Part shown: one piece after another, positions 34,258-43,130 of the stretch
How the letters are laid out: each line of letters starts with the position of its first letter
Numbering within the stretch: position 1 is the first letter of the stretch
Assembly: GCA_945881985.1 (NCBI GenBank)
Contig: CAMCVL010000008.1
Coordinates: 1 to 64,000 of the forward strand
DNA from: Rickettsia typhi
Lineage (GTDB): Bacteria; Pseudomonadota; Alphaproteobacteria; Rickettsiales; Deianiraeaceae
Reading direction: 5' to 3'
Length of the DNA stretch: 64,000 nt
Notes under the pieces: generated by a model
The model's database searches: none
Seen by the model: only the letters and a program-made list of their open reading frames with translations
Told to the model about the DNA's origin: nothing
Program-made: the position numbers and the translations under genes

Positions 34258-36144
34258 ATGGTAGTGGCAGCAAAAATTAAGACAAACCAAGCTAAAGCAG
34301 CTAGCAGCCCTAATGGCAACATTGAAAAGCGACTGATATGTTTTTTTAAAGCCCTGCTACAGCTTAGTGGGCAAGGCGTGACAAAAGCAAAGTTGCCACA
34401 GATTGTAATTGAAGCTGATGCTTCAAAACAATTATCATGCACAATAGCAAGAGGTAAAATTTTTATTGAGGGCTATTCCAGCTCTCTTTTAAATCAAACC
34501 ATTGGTCTTGTTGACCTAAAAACAGCTCAGCAGCTTTATGCCCTTAAGTCACCTGAGGCATCGTATTTTAAATGTAAATCCTATTTTAACATAAAAACAC
34601 AAGGCGGCTTTGAGGAATGTTTTTTTGAGTTTGCAAACACTTACAGGGCAACAATGCTTTTGTGTAATTTGTATCCGGGGTGTTGGGGTTTAATTAAAAC
34701 TTATCATCAGCACAACCTGCAAACAAAACCCCTTGACAGCACAAATGTTTTTGATGCCGCACTTAGGGCAATTGCCTTTAGCATTAAACATCCTGTTGCA
34801 ATGTATTTAAAACCAAGGGCAAAAGAGCTTTTTGTAAAAACTTTACCAAGCTTAAATGCCGCAATACACAAGGCAGATGATTATTTTTTAGAGGCATCGG
34901 AACTTTGCAAATCTATGGCAAAAATCATATTAAGGGATGAGGGCGTTATTAATGGCGAAGCTAGGCAGAATGAAGGCGGATCGAAATCAGGTGACAAAGA
35001 TAGCGATGCAAGCGAGGAGGAGCTGAGTAAGCAAAATCAGGAAGCAAAGGATAGCGATATACAGCAAAGTCAAGAGGAGCATTCCGATATTGAAAAAATC
35101 CGTGAATTTTTTGACAAAATACAAAAAGGCGATGCAAGCGGCGAAGATGCCGAAATTGTGGAACAAGATTCTGTGCGCTTTAAAAAGCAAAACCTTGGTA
35201 GCTTTAATTACAAGATTTTTACTCGCAAGTTTGACAAAACTGTTCACATTAAAGATATGGCAACAAACAAACAGGAGGAAATTGCAATTAAAGAGGCATT
35301 TTTAAAACAGGTGCAAGAGGAAGTGCTTTTGCAAAAAAAGCATATAAAAAAACTATTAAACAAGCTCCGTTCTTCAAATAAAATTAGATATTTTTTTGAT
35401 ATGGAAAGCGGGCAATTGGACCGCAAAAAATTTACCAACCTTCTCATCGCCCGCAATTGCGAGAATGTATTTTTTAAAAAAGACGAAAAACGCACATCAG
35501 ATATAGCAATTACAATCTTGGTTGACAACTCTGGGTCAATGCGAGGCAGACTTATTAAAATTTCTTCTTTAACCTGCTACATAATTGCAAAAACCCTTGC
35601 AAAAGCTGGCGTTGCAACTGAGGTTTTAGGCTTTACAACTAGCAAGTGGCACGGAGGAGATTCTTTAAATTTGTTTGAACTTGAGCATCAAAATGCTACG
35701 GCGGATGTAACCACTAAAAACAACGGCCGCGTTAGCGATGTTCTGCATATCGTTTATAAGTCCTTTAGCCAAAATGCTATAGATAAAACAATGCTTAACA
35801 TAGCTCTTATGCAAAAAGATAGCCTGCTTAAAGAAAACATAGACGGCGAAGCTCTAGAGTGGGCTTTTGGCAGAATTAAACAGCGTGAGGAAAAACGCAA
35901 AATAATAATTGTTATATCCGATGGCACGCCGGTTGACGATGCAACGCTCTCGTTAAACGACAAGGATTACCTTAAAAATCACCTAAAACAAGTAATACAC
36001 AAAATTGAAAAGCAGCAAGATACAAGCCTTATAGCAATTGGCATTATGCACGATGTGGGTAAATTTTATCAAAACGCTATACGCATTGATAGCATAGAAG
36101 AACTATCCAAAACGCTTTTTACAAGCATAGAGGCAATGCTTTAA
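34258..36144 (+). CDS. cobT: CobT-like cobaltochelatase subunit (VWA-domain protein)
   Basis: 628 residues. N-terminal CobT domain (about 20-250), an acidic low-complexity linker (about 230-290), a middle region with FTRKFDKTVHIKDM, then a C-terminal von Willebrand A domain with the MIDAS motif DNSGSMRG (about residue 420) and IIVISDGTPVDDATL. CobT pairs with the AAA+ protein CobS in aerobic cobalamin synthesis. No other cob gene is present, and Rickettsiales are known to keep CobS/CobT-like genes without the pathway, so here it may act as a general MoxR/VWA-type chelatase or chaperone. Own promoter and weak terminator. Confidence 0.9.
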   Translation: MVVAAKIKTNQAKAASSPNGNIEKRLICFFKALLQLSGQGVTKAKLPQIVIEADASKQLSCTIARGKIFIEGYSSSLLNQTIGLVDLKTAQQLYALKSPEASYFKCKSYFNIKTQGGFEECFFEFANTYRATMLLCNLYPGCWGLIKTYHQHNLQTKPLDSTNVFDAALRAIAFSIKHPVAMYLKPRAKELFVKTLPSLNAAIHKADDYFLEASELCKSMAKIILRDEGVINGEARQNEGGSKSGDKDSDASEEELSKQNQEAKDSDIQQSQEEHSDIEKIREFFDKIQKGDASGEDAEIVEQDSVRFKKQNLGSFNYKIFTRKFDKTVHIKDMATNKQEEIAIKEAFLKQVQEEVLLQKKHIKKLLNKLRSSNKIRYFFDMESGQLDRKKFTNLLIARNCENVFFKKDEKRTSDIAITILVDNSGSMRGRLIKISSLTCYIIAKTLAKAGVATEVLGFTTSKWHGGDSLNLFELEHQNATADVTTKNNGRVSDVLHIVYKSFSQNAIDKTMLNIALMQKDSLLKENIDGEALEWAFGRIKQREEKRKIIIVISDGTPVDDATLSLNDKDYLKNHLKQVIHKIEKQQDTSLIAIGIMHDVGKFYQNAIRIDSIEELSKTLFTSIEAML

Positions 36145-36196
36145 TCTTACCACCTTAAATGCAGGAGGTTCTACATCTTTGCCCGCGTTTTAATTT

Positions 36197-36221
36197 AACA
36201 AGGTAGGCAATCTTGTTTTTT
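36197..36221 (+). terminator. Possible terminator after cobT
   Basis: AACAAG (36197-36202) pairs with CTTGTT (36212-36217), continuing into TTTTT. The stem is only 6 bp. Confidence 0.4.
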
Positions 36222-36315
36222 AATACAAAAAATTGAGATTTTGAGCTGCAGAATTAGCTTTGGCACCATTGCAAGTTTGCATAACACAAAGATTGCTGCA
36301 TATGCAAACACTGCT

Positions 36316-37581
36316 TTAAACGCTAGGCTTAGATTCTTCCTTTGGTTTTACATCAATGATAATAAGGTTTTCAAGGACATTTTCGCCATTTGCCCCGTCT
36401 TTAATGTTATACAAAAACTTTACTCTTTGCTGGTCTGGGTGAGCTATTATAATGTTGTTTTCGTTCACGCCGTTTGATACAAGCATTTTTCTTACAGTTA
36501 AAGCCCTCACTTTTAGCATTTCATTAACTTTTTTTGCAGCCATGATAGCAGCGGGGCTCCGTTTTACCTTTCTAAGAACGCCTTTTTTGTTTTTAACCAT
36601 TGTAAAAGGGTCTTCGCTGTAGAGTTCAAAGCCAACGATGGTTAAGGAGTAGTCGTTTGGATACTTTTGCAAAATATTTGAAACACCTTTAAACTTTTCG
36701 TAATAAGATATGTCTAGCGAGGAGCTCATTTTATCAAACTCTGCAACAAAGAATGTTTTGCTTATCTGCTCGGTAAATGGCTTTAGCTCGTTTAATAAAA
36801 TTTGGTAAGGTTTGATATTTGCCCCAGCAGGAATACCAAATGCCCCTTGAGGTTGCACCGATCCACCAAGGCTCTGCGTGCCACCATTTGCTACAGATGG
36901 AATATTTTGCGATACAATAGAGTCTTCGCTAACATCCTTAAATGGGTCGGTGATTGAAATAAATTCCTCATAGCAAGATGTAAGTGGGTCAGTTGCGGTG
37001 GTTTGGGACTCTATTGCGTCAACAACAGCACAATCATATGTTGCAATAATTTTTGCAGCCAATCTACCGTCAAGCTCTCCTGATGTTGTTTTTTGTTTTG
37101 CTATATTCTCTCTAAGGCTTAGTCTTAGAATTTTTTCATTAGATTTGTTTTTTGCTATTATATCGGTAGGTAAAACCTCTATGTCTGCAACGCCAGTTTT
37201 AACAACCGAGTCCGCCTTGCCTAAAAAGTAATCTTTTTGCTTCATGCCATTTTTTGCCTCAAATAATTTGGCAATTGACGAGTACTCGTTGGATAGAATT
37301 TCAACATCCACAGGGCCCTGACCCATGCTTGGCATGTTCATTTGCATGTTCATCGGCATTTGTCCTTCGTTTTGATTGTTTGGCATATTTGGGTCAAATG
37401 GCATACTATCTTGATATTGTATCTGATCCTGACCTTGCTCCTGCATGTAATCCGGTGCTATTCTTGCCCTGCGGTCATCCGAGCATGACGAAACAAAACC
37501 ACTGCTCACAATTATTGTAGCTATAAGCGATATTTTTGATGTCTTGCCAACACTTGAAAAAAAGCCAAAGTCCTTTTGCAT
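36316..37581 (-). CDS. Lipoprotein with Met-rich segment and OmpA-like C-terminus
   Basis: 421 residues. A signal peptide ends in the lipobox VSSC (cysteine about residue 33). Residues about 62-86 are strikingly rich in Met, Pro and Asn (MPMNMQMNMPSMG). The middle region is soluble, with CAVVDAIES and a second cysteine that could pair. The last 140 residues resemble an OmpA-type peptidoglycan-binding domain (LTIVGFELYS, then a long helix KVNEMLKVRALTVRKMLVSNGV and NNIIIAHP) but lack the canonical D..R pair. Probably an outer-membrane-anchored envelope protein. Own promoter at 37654-37682. Confidence 0.65.
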   Translation of the reverse strand: MQKDFGFFSSVGKTSKISLIATIIVSSGFVSSCSDDRRARIAPDYMQEQGQDQIQYQDSMPFDPNMPNNQNEGQMPMNMQMNMPSMGQGPVDVEILSNEYSSIAKLFEAKNGMKQKDYFLGKADSVVKTGVADIEVLPTDIIAKNKSNEKILRLSLRENIAKQKTTSGELDGRLAAKIIATYDCAVVDAIESQTTATDPLTSCYEEFISITDPFKDVSEDSIVSQNIPSVANGGTQSLGGSVQPQGAFGIPAGANIKPYQILLNELKPFTEQISKTFFVAEFDKMSSSLDISYYEKFKGVSNILQKYPNDYSLTIVGFELYSEDPFTMVKNKKGVLRKVKRSPAAIMAAKKVNEMLKVRALTVRKMLVSNGVNENNIIIAHPDQQRVKFLYNIKDGANGENVLENLIIIDVKPKEESKPSV

Positions 37582-37653
37582 ACCTTAAAAAAAATAAAAA
37601 CACAAACAGCTAAAAGTCATTACAAAAGCCAAGACAATATAGACTGCAAAAAA

Positions 37654-37682
37654 GTTATAGTATATTTTGCAGAGTCTGTCAA
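37654..37682 (-). promoter_or_regulatory. Promoter of the OmpA-like lipoprotein gene
   Basis: Minus-strand TTGACA (37677-37682), 17-bp spacer, TATAAC (37654-37659). It lies between mscS and the lipoprotein gene, so the latter is an independent unit. Confidence 0.6.
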
Positions 37683-37722
37683 ATACTTTTTATGCTTTTT
37701 AATAGAAACTTACTACTTTTAC

Positions 37723-38535
37723 CTAATCGCCACTCGAAACGACAGATGCAAAAGCAATGTTTTTTTGAGACAATCTTAATTTAACAGCCTCTCTTGTATC
37801 GTATAATAGGTCCCAGTAATGTTCAAGCGATGTCCAAGGTCTTGCACTTACAAGCAATCCTGTATCCTTAAATTTTAACACAACAAAAGATGGCTGAGGA
37901 TAAGATATTGTGCGAGGATCCCCAAGCATTATATCCATAATAATGCTTTTTACAAGACTGAGGTCTTGTGTGTATGATATTGTAAAGTCAACATCAACTC
38001 TGCGAATTTGCTGCTGAGAAAAGTTTGTTAATTTGTTAGACACAACTCTAGAATTAGGTATTACAACAGTTGTATTATCGGCATTTAGTAAGCTTGTGCT
38101 AAAAAGGCTAATTTCGCGTACATTGCCAACTTCACTGTCTATTTCAACTAGGTCGTTGATTGAAAATGGCTTGAAAATAATAATCATAAATCCAGCCGAT
38201 ATATTAGATAGAGATGACTGAAAAGCAAGCCCTAAGGCAATACCGATAGATCCAATTACTGCTACCATAGATGATGTGTGAAAGCCAATTTTAGACAATG
38301 CCACAACGCCAGCAGATATTAAAACGGCAACAAAAACAATACTTGATAAAAACTTTTGTGCTATTGGATTTGTTTTTAATAAGTATTTAGATGTAAACTT
38401 TGACAAAAGCCTTGCACATACAAAGCCCACAACAAATATAGCTAGTGCCTGAAAAAGCCTTGGTGCATATTTAGTTAATATGTCAAAAAGAACATCATAG
38501 TAATCGCTATTATAAATATGATGATTTTTTGCCAT
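37723..38535 (-). CDS. mscS: MscS-family mechanosensitive channel
   Basis: 270 residues, the small MscS size. Three N-terminal TM helices (about 25-45, 62-85, 90-120). The pore helix and hinge IGIALGLAFQSSLSNISAGFMII (in parts GIALGLAFQ and SNISAGFMI) is followed by the beta domain FKPFSINDLVEIDSEVGNV and VVIPNSRVVSN. The cytoplasmic vestibule ends with WTSLEHYWDLLYDTREAVK. Opens under membrane tension to release solutes in hypo-osmotic shock. Single gene. Confidence 0.92.
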   Translation of the reverse strand: MAKNHHIYNSDYYDVLFDILTKYAPRLFQALAIFVVGFVCARLLSKFTSKYLLKTNPIAQKFLSSIVFVAVLISAGVVALSKIGFHTSSMVAVIGSIGIALGLAFQSSLSNISAGFMIIIFKPFSINDLVEIDSEVGNVREISLFSTSLLNADNTTVVIPNSRVVSNKLTNFSQQQIRRVDVDFTISYTQDLSLVKSIIMDIMLGDPRTISYPQPSFVVLKFKDTGLLVSARPWTSLEHYWDLLYDTREAVKLRLSQKNIAFASVVSSGD

Positions 38536-38609
38536 AAATCCAGTAAATTATCCTAAGGATTTAAAACAATGGCAGCAAAATTTATTGTTGGCTGCCTATT
38601 GCTTTGTAA

Positions 38610-39158
38610 TTAAGCTACAGATATTGTAACATCGCCAGAAACCATAGAGGAGTTACTTAGGTCAAGAGAAAGCTTTTTGAAATTGTCAAAGTGAAAGATG
38701 CCAACTCTGTTTTTACTCCAAACATCCTCACCCTTACCTTTTGCAATTGGTGATTTTTCACCCTTGCTTACAATTTTAATTGAACTAGGGTTAACACCGT
38801 AGGATACAAGAGCATCACGCACTGCATTTGCCCTGCTTAAACCAAGTTTGTAGTTGTAAGCAACGCTACCTCTTTCGTCGCAATGACCAGATATAACAAC
38901 TTTTAATTTTTTAGAATTTATATATTCAGCATTTGCTTTAAGTATCTCGGTTGCTTTTATAGTGATTGCAAAGCTGTCAAAGTCAAAAAAAACTCTGTCC
39001 GCAGCCATTTTTGGCTCAACGGATATAGGAGCCGCAGCCGCCTGAGCGGATTGTTGTTGACTTGATGCTGCATTTGATTTTGTATTTTTATTTTTAGCAC
39101 AACTGGCAAGTGATAATACTGACAAAGTAAAAGCCGCAAGTACAAACCCCTTAATCAT
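38610..39158 (-). CDS. pal: Peptidoglycan-associated lipoprotein Pal
   Basis: 182 residues from the ATG at 39158. The frame is open to 39233, but the promoter -35 lies there and MIKGFVLAAFTLSVLSLASC is a proper lipoprotein signal with lipobox LASC. A short Gln/Ala linker is followed by the OmpA-like domain: VFFDFDSFAI, VVISGHCDERGSVAYN with the peptidoglycan-binding D and R, and LGLSRANAVRDALVSYGV. Pal tethers the outer membrane to peptidoglycan within Tol-Pal. The C-terminal about 25 residues after the OmpA fold are an unusual extension. tolB is not adjacent. Confidence 0.92.
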   Translation of the reverse strand: MIKGFVLAAFTLSVLSLASCAKNKNTKSNAASSQQQSAQAAAAPISVEPKMAADRVFFDFDSFAITIKATEILKANAEYINSKKLKVVISGHCDERGSVAYNYKLGLSRANAVRDALVSYGVNPSSIKIVSKGEKSPIAKGKGEDVWSKNRVGIFHFDNFKKLSLDLSNSSMVSGDVTISVA

Positions 39159-39205
39159 AAAAAAATGACCAATAAATAAAACAAAAACTTTAATATTAAT
39201 ACAAA

Positions 39206-39233
39206 ATTTTACAACGGCAAAATAAAAATGCAA
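39206..39233 (-). promoter_or_regulatory. pal promoter
   Basis: Minus-strand TTGCAT (39228-39233), 16-bp spacer, TAAAAT (39206-39211). Confidence 0.5.
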
Positions 39234-39359
39234 GTGTTTTTAAAAAATCTTTCGTAAGCTAGCTAGCCTTTGGTGCAAAATAGATATTTCTCTTGCTTTT
39301 TATTATCAAAGTTAGCAATATATTAATGAAAATCCAATTGTAAAGTTAATTATATTATC

Positions 39360-39944
39360 ATGTTAAGATACCTTGAAAATCCAGAGCTTAATCGTAAAAT
39401 CCTGCATATGGTTTTTGGACTTGGCCTTGCCATATCTTTTAAGTTAAATAAGGAGATTGCCAATATATTGCTTATAATTTTGGCTGCTTGCATTTTAAGT
39501 TTTGACTTTATTTGCAAAAAATTTATTACAAATATTGACTTTAAAAAAAGGCTCTACAGGTCAAGCGAGCTTAACCTAGAACGCAAAACAACAGGGGCAA
39601 CATGGTTTGGGCTTGGCATTGTTTTTATTGTACCCTTTGGATGTGATGTGTACTTAGTGCCAATGTTAATTTTGGCATTTTGCGATTCTTTATCATCTTT
39701 AATAGGCCGCAGGTATGGTAAGCATAAGTTGTTTTCAACATCTAGATCTCTAGAGGGATTTTTGGCATTTGTTAGTGGCTTTGCGATTGTGGCACCAATT
39801 GCCATCTTTGCGGGCTGCGTTTTAAGTCCATCCGCAATATTTTTATGCGTATTTTTTTGTGCTATTTGCGAACTTTGGGAATCTGTGGATGATAATTTTT
39901 CAATCCTTCTGGGCGGCTCTGCAGTAGCTTATTTATTGCAATAA
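39360..39944 (+). CDS. SEC59/DGK1-type CTP-dependent lipid kinase (diacylglycerol or polyprenol kinase)
   Basis: 194 residues, six or so TM helices. The N-terminal RKILHMVFGLGLA and the region AFCDSLSSLIGRRYGKHKLFS, then SRSLEGFLAF, match the CTP-using kinase family that includes yeast Dgk1, dolichol kinase and plant phytol kinase. The D-x(2)-S-s-x-i-G-r-x-y-G and S-x-E-G elements are the catalytic core. The substrate in bacteria is uncertain; diacylglycerol or undecaprenol are reasonable guesses. Only 2 bp separate it from the large restriction-modification gene. Confidence 0.78.
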   Translation: MLRYLENPELNRKILHMVFGLGLAISFKLNKEIANILLIILAACILSFDFICKKFITNIDFKKRLYRSSELNLERKTTGATWFGLGIVFIVPFGCDVYLVPMLILAFCDSLSSLIGRRYGKHKLFSTSRSLEGFLAFVSGFAIVAPIAIFAGCVLSPSAIFLCVFFCAICELWESVDDNFSILLGGSAVAYLLQ

Positions 39945-39946
39945 TT

Positions 39947-42900
39947 ATGCAACTTTTTAATAAATACATAGACGAATTAGCAAAAATAAAAGATGAGCTG
40001 GAGCATTCTGGTAGAGCCTTTTTGCAAAATCTGCTTACAAACTTTACAACAGAATGCAATATTGAAGTAAAGCACGAGCCAAAGCGAGACAAGCAAGGCA
40101 GGGGTGCACCTGACTTTAAGTTTTTATTTAACGACACAGATATTGGCTACCTAGAAAACAAAAAGATTGGTGAGGATTTGGATGAGGTTTTGAAGTGTGA
40201 GCAGATTAGAAAATACAAAACCCTCACAGATAACCTTATTTTAACCGATTATTTACGCTGGATTTGGATATATAAAGGCGAGGTTGTAAAAGATTTAAGG
40301 CTTTGCGAAAAAACGGATTTGGAGCAAAAAACAATAAATCTTAGCCAGCAGGCTTGCATAGATGTGAGCGGTTTAATAAAAGATTTTTTATCCCAAAAGC
40401 CCCAGCAAATTATTAAGGCGGTTGACTTGGCGGATAGACTGTCAAGACCCACAAGAACCATAAGGCAGGAGATTAAGGAGATAGTAACGGCTTTTGAAAC
40501 CGACAGAACCTCAAGAATCATAGGCACTTACAAGGTTTTTAAAACAGAAATATCCGAGAACATATCCCCAGAAGACTTTGCCGATGCCTTTGCCCAAACC
40601 CTAACTTACTCTTTGTTTTTAACTAAAATTACACTCAAATCGCAGCAAAAATTAAACCTTTTAAACATTGCAAGCTTAACGCCAAAGTCCTTTGCTTTAA
40701 TTAAGGATATTCTTGCCTTTATTAACGAAATTGACGACTACCCCCAGCTAAAGCCATATGTTGAAAGCCTTTTTTGCATTATAAACAATACAAATGCCTT
40801 TGAGGTTGTAAAAGACCTGCAAAACAACAAGGATGAGTTTGAGGACGCGTATATCCACTTTTACGAGAACTTTTTAACCGCCTATGACCCAGTAAAGCGA
40901 AAGGACCTAGGGGTTTGGTACACACCAAAGCCAGTTGTAAGGGCAATTATCAACAATCTGCATAAAATTTTAAAACAAGATTTTAATTTAAACCAAGGGC
41001 TTGGGCACGAGGGGGTAAAAGTGCTGGACTTTGCATGCGGCACGGGCACATTTTTGTTTGAAATATACGATAAAATCCTATCAGAAATACCAACAAATTC
41101 ACTAAACAGGGCTGGGGTTATAAAAAATCATATACTCAAAAACATATTTGGTTTTGAGCTTTTGATTCCTGCCTATTGCGTGTCGCACTTAAAGCTCTCG
41201 CAGCACTTGCAGGACGATGGCTATTATTTTGACGAAGACGATAGAATAGGGGTCTATTTTACCAACACGCTTGAAAGCCGTAGCACCGAGATACAGGCAA
41301 GCCTTTACAAGGATTTCTTCCCCGCGGTTGCAATGGAAGGCAGGGAGGCACAAAGCATTAAAGATAACAACGGTATATTGGTGATAACTGGCAACCCCCC
41401 TTATAACGGCTCCTCGCTTAATAATTTTGAATATATCAAAAACTTAATAAAGCCTTACTTTCCAAAGGATGGCATGAAGGAGAAAAACCCAAAATGGCTA
41501 CAAGATGACTATGTAAAATTTATAAGATTTGCCGAAGATAAAATTGCAAAGGCTGGCAAGGGGGTTGTGGGTATTATCACAAATAACGGATTTTTAGACA
41601 ACCCAACCTTTAGGGCAATGCGAAAACACTTAATGGAAACTTTTGACAAAATCTACATCGTAGACCTGCACGGCAGTGACCGCAAAAAAGAAAAATGCCC
41701 CGATGGCTCCAAAGACGAGAATGTCTTTAACATTCAGCAAGGGGTTAATATTAGCTTTTTTGTAAAAACTGGTAATGCCCCCTCTTCATTTAGTGAGGGT
41801 GGGGATGTCTCTTTCCCCTCTATCCCTTTAGGGGGGGTGGCTTGCGGGGCAGCGGTGTACCATATGGGTATCTACGGCAAAAGGCTACCAAAGTTCAAAC
41901 AAATTAGTGAGATAGACTTAGACACATCACCCTTTACAAAACTTGAGCCAACAGCTCCATTTTACTTGTTTGTACCTCAAGATAACACCTTGCGAGCTGA
42001 GTATGACAAGGGTTGGAGCCTGAGGGATATTTGGGCGGAGATGAACGCTGGGATTGTAACCGGAAGAGATGAAATATGCACTGATTTTAACAAAAACAAT
42101 TTTATTGAAAAGCTGAAGAAGTTTGTTAATTTATCAGAAGAAATGATATTTAGAGACTTCAATACCGAAGATGTTAGAGACTGGACCGTAAAAGGAGCTA
42201 AAGCCGATATTGGTAATTTAGACGAGGAAAAAATAACAAAACTACATTATCGTCCACTAGACATTAGATACACGCACTACACTGGTAAAAGTAGGGGCTT
42301 TATGCAATATCCAAGAACGGACATAATGCAACACATCTTAAACAAAAAAAATATAGGTCTTTGCTTTACAAGGCAATGCACTTTGCAATCTTACTCTCAT
42401 GTTTTTATTACGGACACAATTGTTAATGGTGGATTTTATGCTGGTGGCATAAACTACCTCGCCCCCCTCTACCTCTACACCGACAACCTTGGGATAGAAG
42501 AAAAAACACCAAACTTTAAACCAGAGTTTTTAAAGATGGTAAAAGAAAAATTTAATAATCCAAGCCCAGAACAAATTCTAGGATATATCTATGCCGTTTT
42601 ACACTCTAATAATTACAGAACAAGGTATTTAGACTTTTTAAAGATTGACTTCCCTAAGATTCCATTTGATGTTTCGCCTCAGGAATTTAAACGCCTTGCA
42701 TCACTAGGGCAGGAGCTAATTGAGGCTCATTTGATGCAAACAATACCAAGCCTTAGCATCGGCGAGCCTGAGTTTGACGGCGAGCAAAACTTTGTTGTAG
42801 AAAAGGTATCTTACAACCAGCCAACACAAAGGCTTTATTTTAACAAAACTTGTTATTTTACTGGAGTGTCCCCTCAAGTTTGGGAGTTTAAAATTGGTGG

Positions 42901-43036
42901 ATACCAAGTACTTGATAAATATTTAAAATCTCGTAAGGATACTAACATATCTGGCGACTTAAAGCATATTCAAAACATCATAAAGGTGCTGGAGTATAGC
43001 GTAAAAAAGATGGAGGAGGTGGATGAAAAATGTTGA
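39947..43036 (+). CDS. Single-chain restriction-modification enzyme (type ISP/IIG-like, N6-adenine methylase)
   Basis: 1029 residues. N-terminal PD-ExK nuclease: GAPDFKFLF (acidic residue about 46) and IGYLENKKI (E-x-K about 62-64). The helical connector (about 150-330) leads to the methylase domain with VWYTPKPVV, motif I VLDFACGTGTFLFEIY (about residue 360) and motif IV TGNPPYNGSS (about 485). The C-terminal 450 residues form target-recognition and family-specific regions, including PRTDIMQH and ILGYIYAVLHSNNYR. No helicase motifs, so it lacks the motor of true type ISP enzymes. An in-frame GC-rich palindromic insertion sits at 41776-41851. Starts 2 bp after the lipid-kinase gene. Confidence 0.88.
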   Translation: MQLFNKYIDELAKIKDELEHSGRAFLQNLLTNFTTECNIEVKHEPKRDKQGRGAPDFKFLFNDTDIGYLENKKIGEDLDEVLKCEQIRKYKTLTDNLILTDYLRWIWIYKGEVVKDLRLCEKTDLEQKTINLSQQACIDVSGLIKDFLSQKPQQIIKAVDLADRLSRPTRTIRQEIKEIVTAFETDRTSRIIGTYKVFKTEISENISPEDFADAFAQTLTYSLFLTKITLKSQQKLNLLNIASLTPKSFALIKDILAFINEIDDYPQLKPYVESLFCIINNTNAFEVVKDLQNNKDEFEDAYIHFYENFLTAYDPVKRKDLGVWYTPKPVVRAIINNLHKILKQDFNLNQGLGHEGVKVLDFACGTGTFLFEIYDKILSEIPTNSLNRAGVIKNHILKNIFGFELLIPAYCVSHLKLSQHLQDDGYYFDEDDRIGVYFTNTLESRSTEIQASLYKDFFPAVAMEGREAQSIKDNNGILVITGNPPYNGSSLNNFEYIKNLIKPYFPKDGMKEKNPKWLQDDYVKFIRFAEDKIAKAGKGVVGIITNNGFLDNPTFRAMRKHLMETFDKIYIVDLHGSDRKKEKCPDGSKDENVFNIQQGVNISFFVKTGNAPSSFSEGGDVSFPSIPLGGVACGAAVYHMGIYGKRLPKFKQISEIDLDTSPFTKLEPTAPFYLFVPQDNTLRAEYDKGWSLRDIWAEMNAGIVTGRDEICTDFNKNNFIEKLKKFVNLSEEMIFRDFNTEDVRDWTVKGAKADIGNLDEEKITKLHYRPLDIRYTHYTGKSRGFMQYPRTDIMQHILNKKNIGLCFTRQCTLQSYSHVFITDTIVNGGFYAGGINYLAPLYLYTDNLGIEEKTPNFKPEFLKMVKEKFNNPSPEQILGYIYAVLHSNNYRTRYLDFLKIDFPKIPFDVSPQEFKRLASLGQELIEAHLMQTIPSLSIGEPEFDGEQNFVVEKVSYNQPTQRLYFNKTCYFTGVSPQVWEFKIGGYQVLDKYLKSRKDTNISGDLKHIQNIIKVLEYSVKKMEEVDEKC
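41776..41851 (+). repeat. GC-rich palindromic element embedded in the restriction-modification coding sequence
   Basis: 76 bp bounded by TGCCCC (41776-41781) and GGGGCA (41846-41851). Two tandem imperfect hairpins of C-runs and G-runs lie inside: CCCCCTC with GAGGGTGGGG, and CCCCTCTATCCC with the seven-G run. About 59% G+C by my count in a strongly AT-rich gene. It encodes about 25 residues (NAPSSFSEGGDV to ACGA) between ISFFVKTG and AVYHMGIYGKR, where related enzymes have only a short link. This resembles protein-coding palindromic elements known from Rickettsiales (RPEs). Confidence 0.6.
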
Positions 43037-43038
43037 TA

Positions 43039-43057
43039 ATGCAAGTTTATCTTGCAT
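43039..43057 (+). terminator. Hairpin after the restriction-modification gene
   Basis: ATGCAAG/CTTGCAT perfect 7-bp stem with TTTAT loop, 3 bp after the stop. The 15-nt core matches the thiE terminator at 9206-9220. No T-run here. Confidence 0.4.
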
Positions 43058-43130
43058 TTAAAGCCTATCATTTTAGATATTAAATTGGCTAGAGCCTTTA
43101 AAAGTATAAAACCAAATATTTTGTTAGGAT

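Noticed and set aside
34258-36144. Cobalamin biosynthesis by this organism
   Set aside because: CobT alone is not evidence; no other pathway gene is in the window and the order is known to keep it without the pathway.
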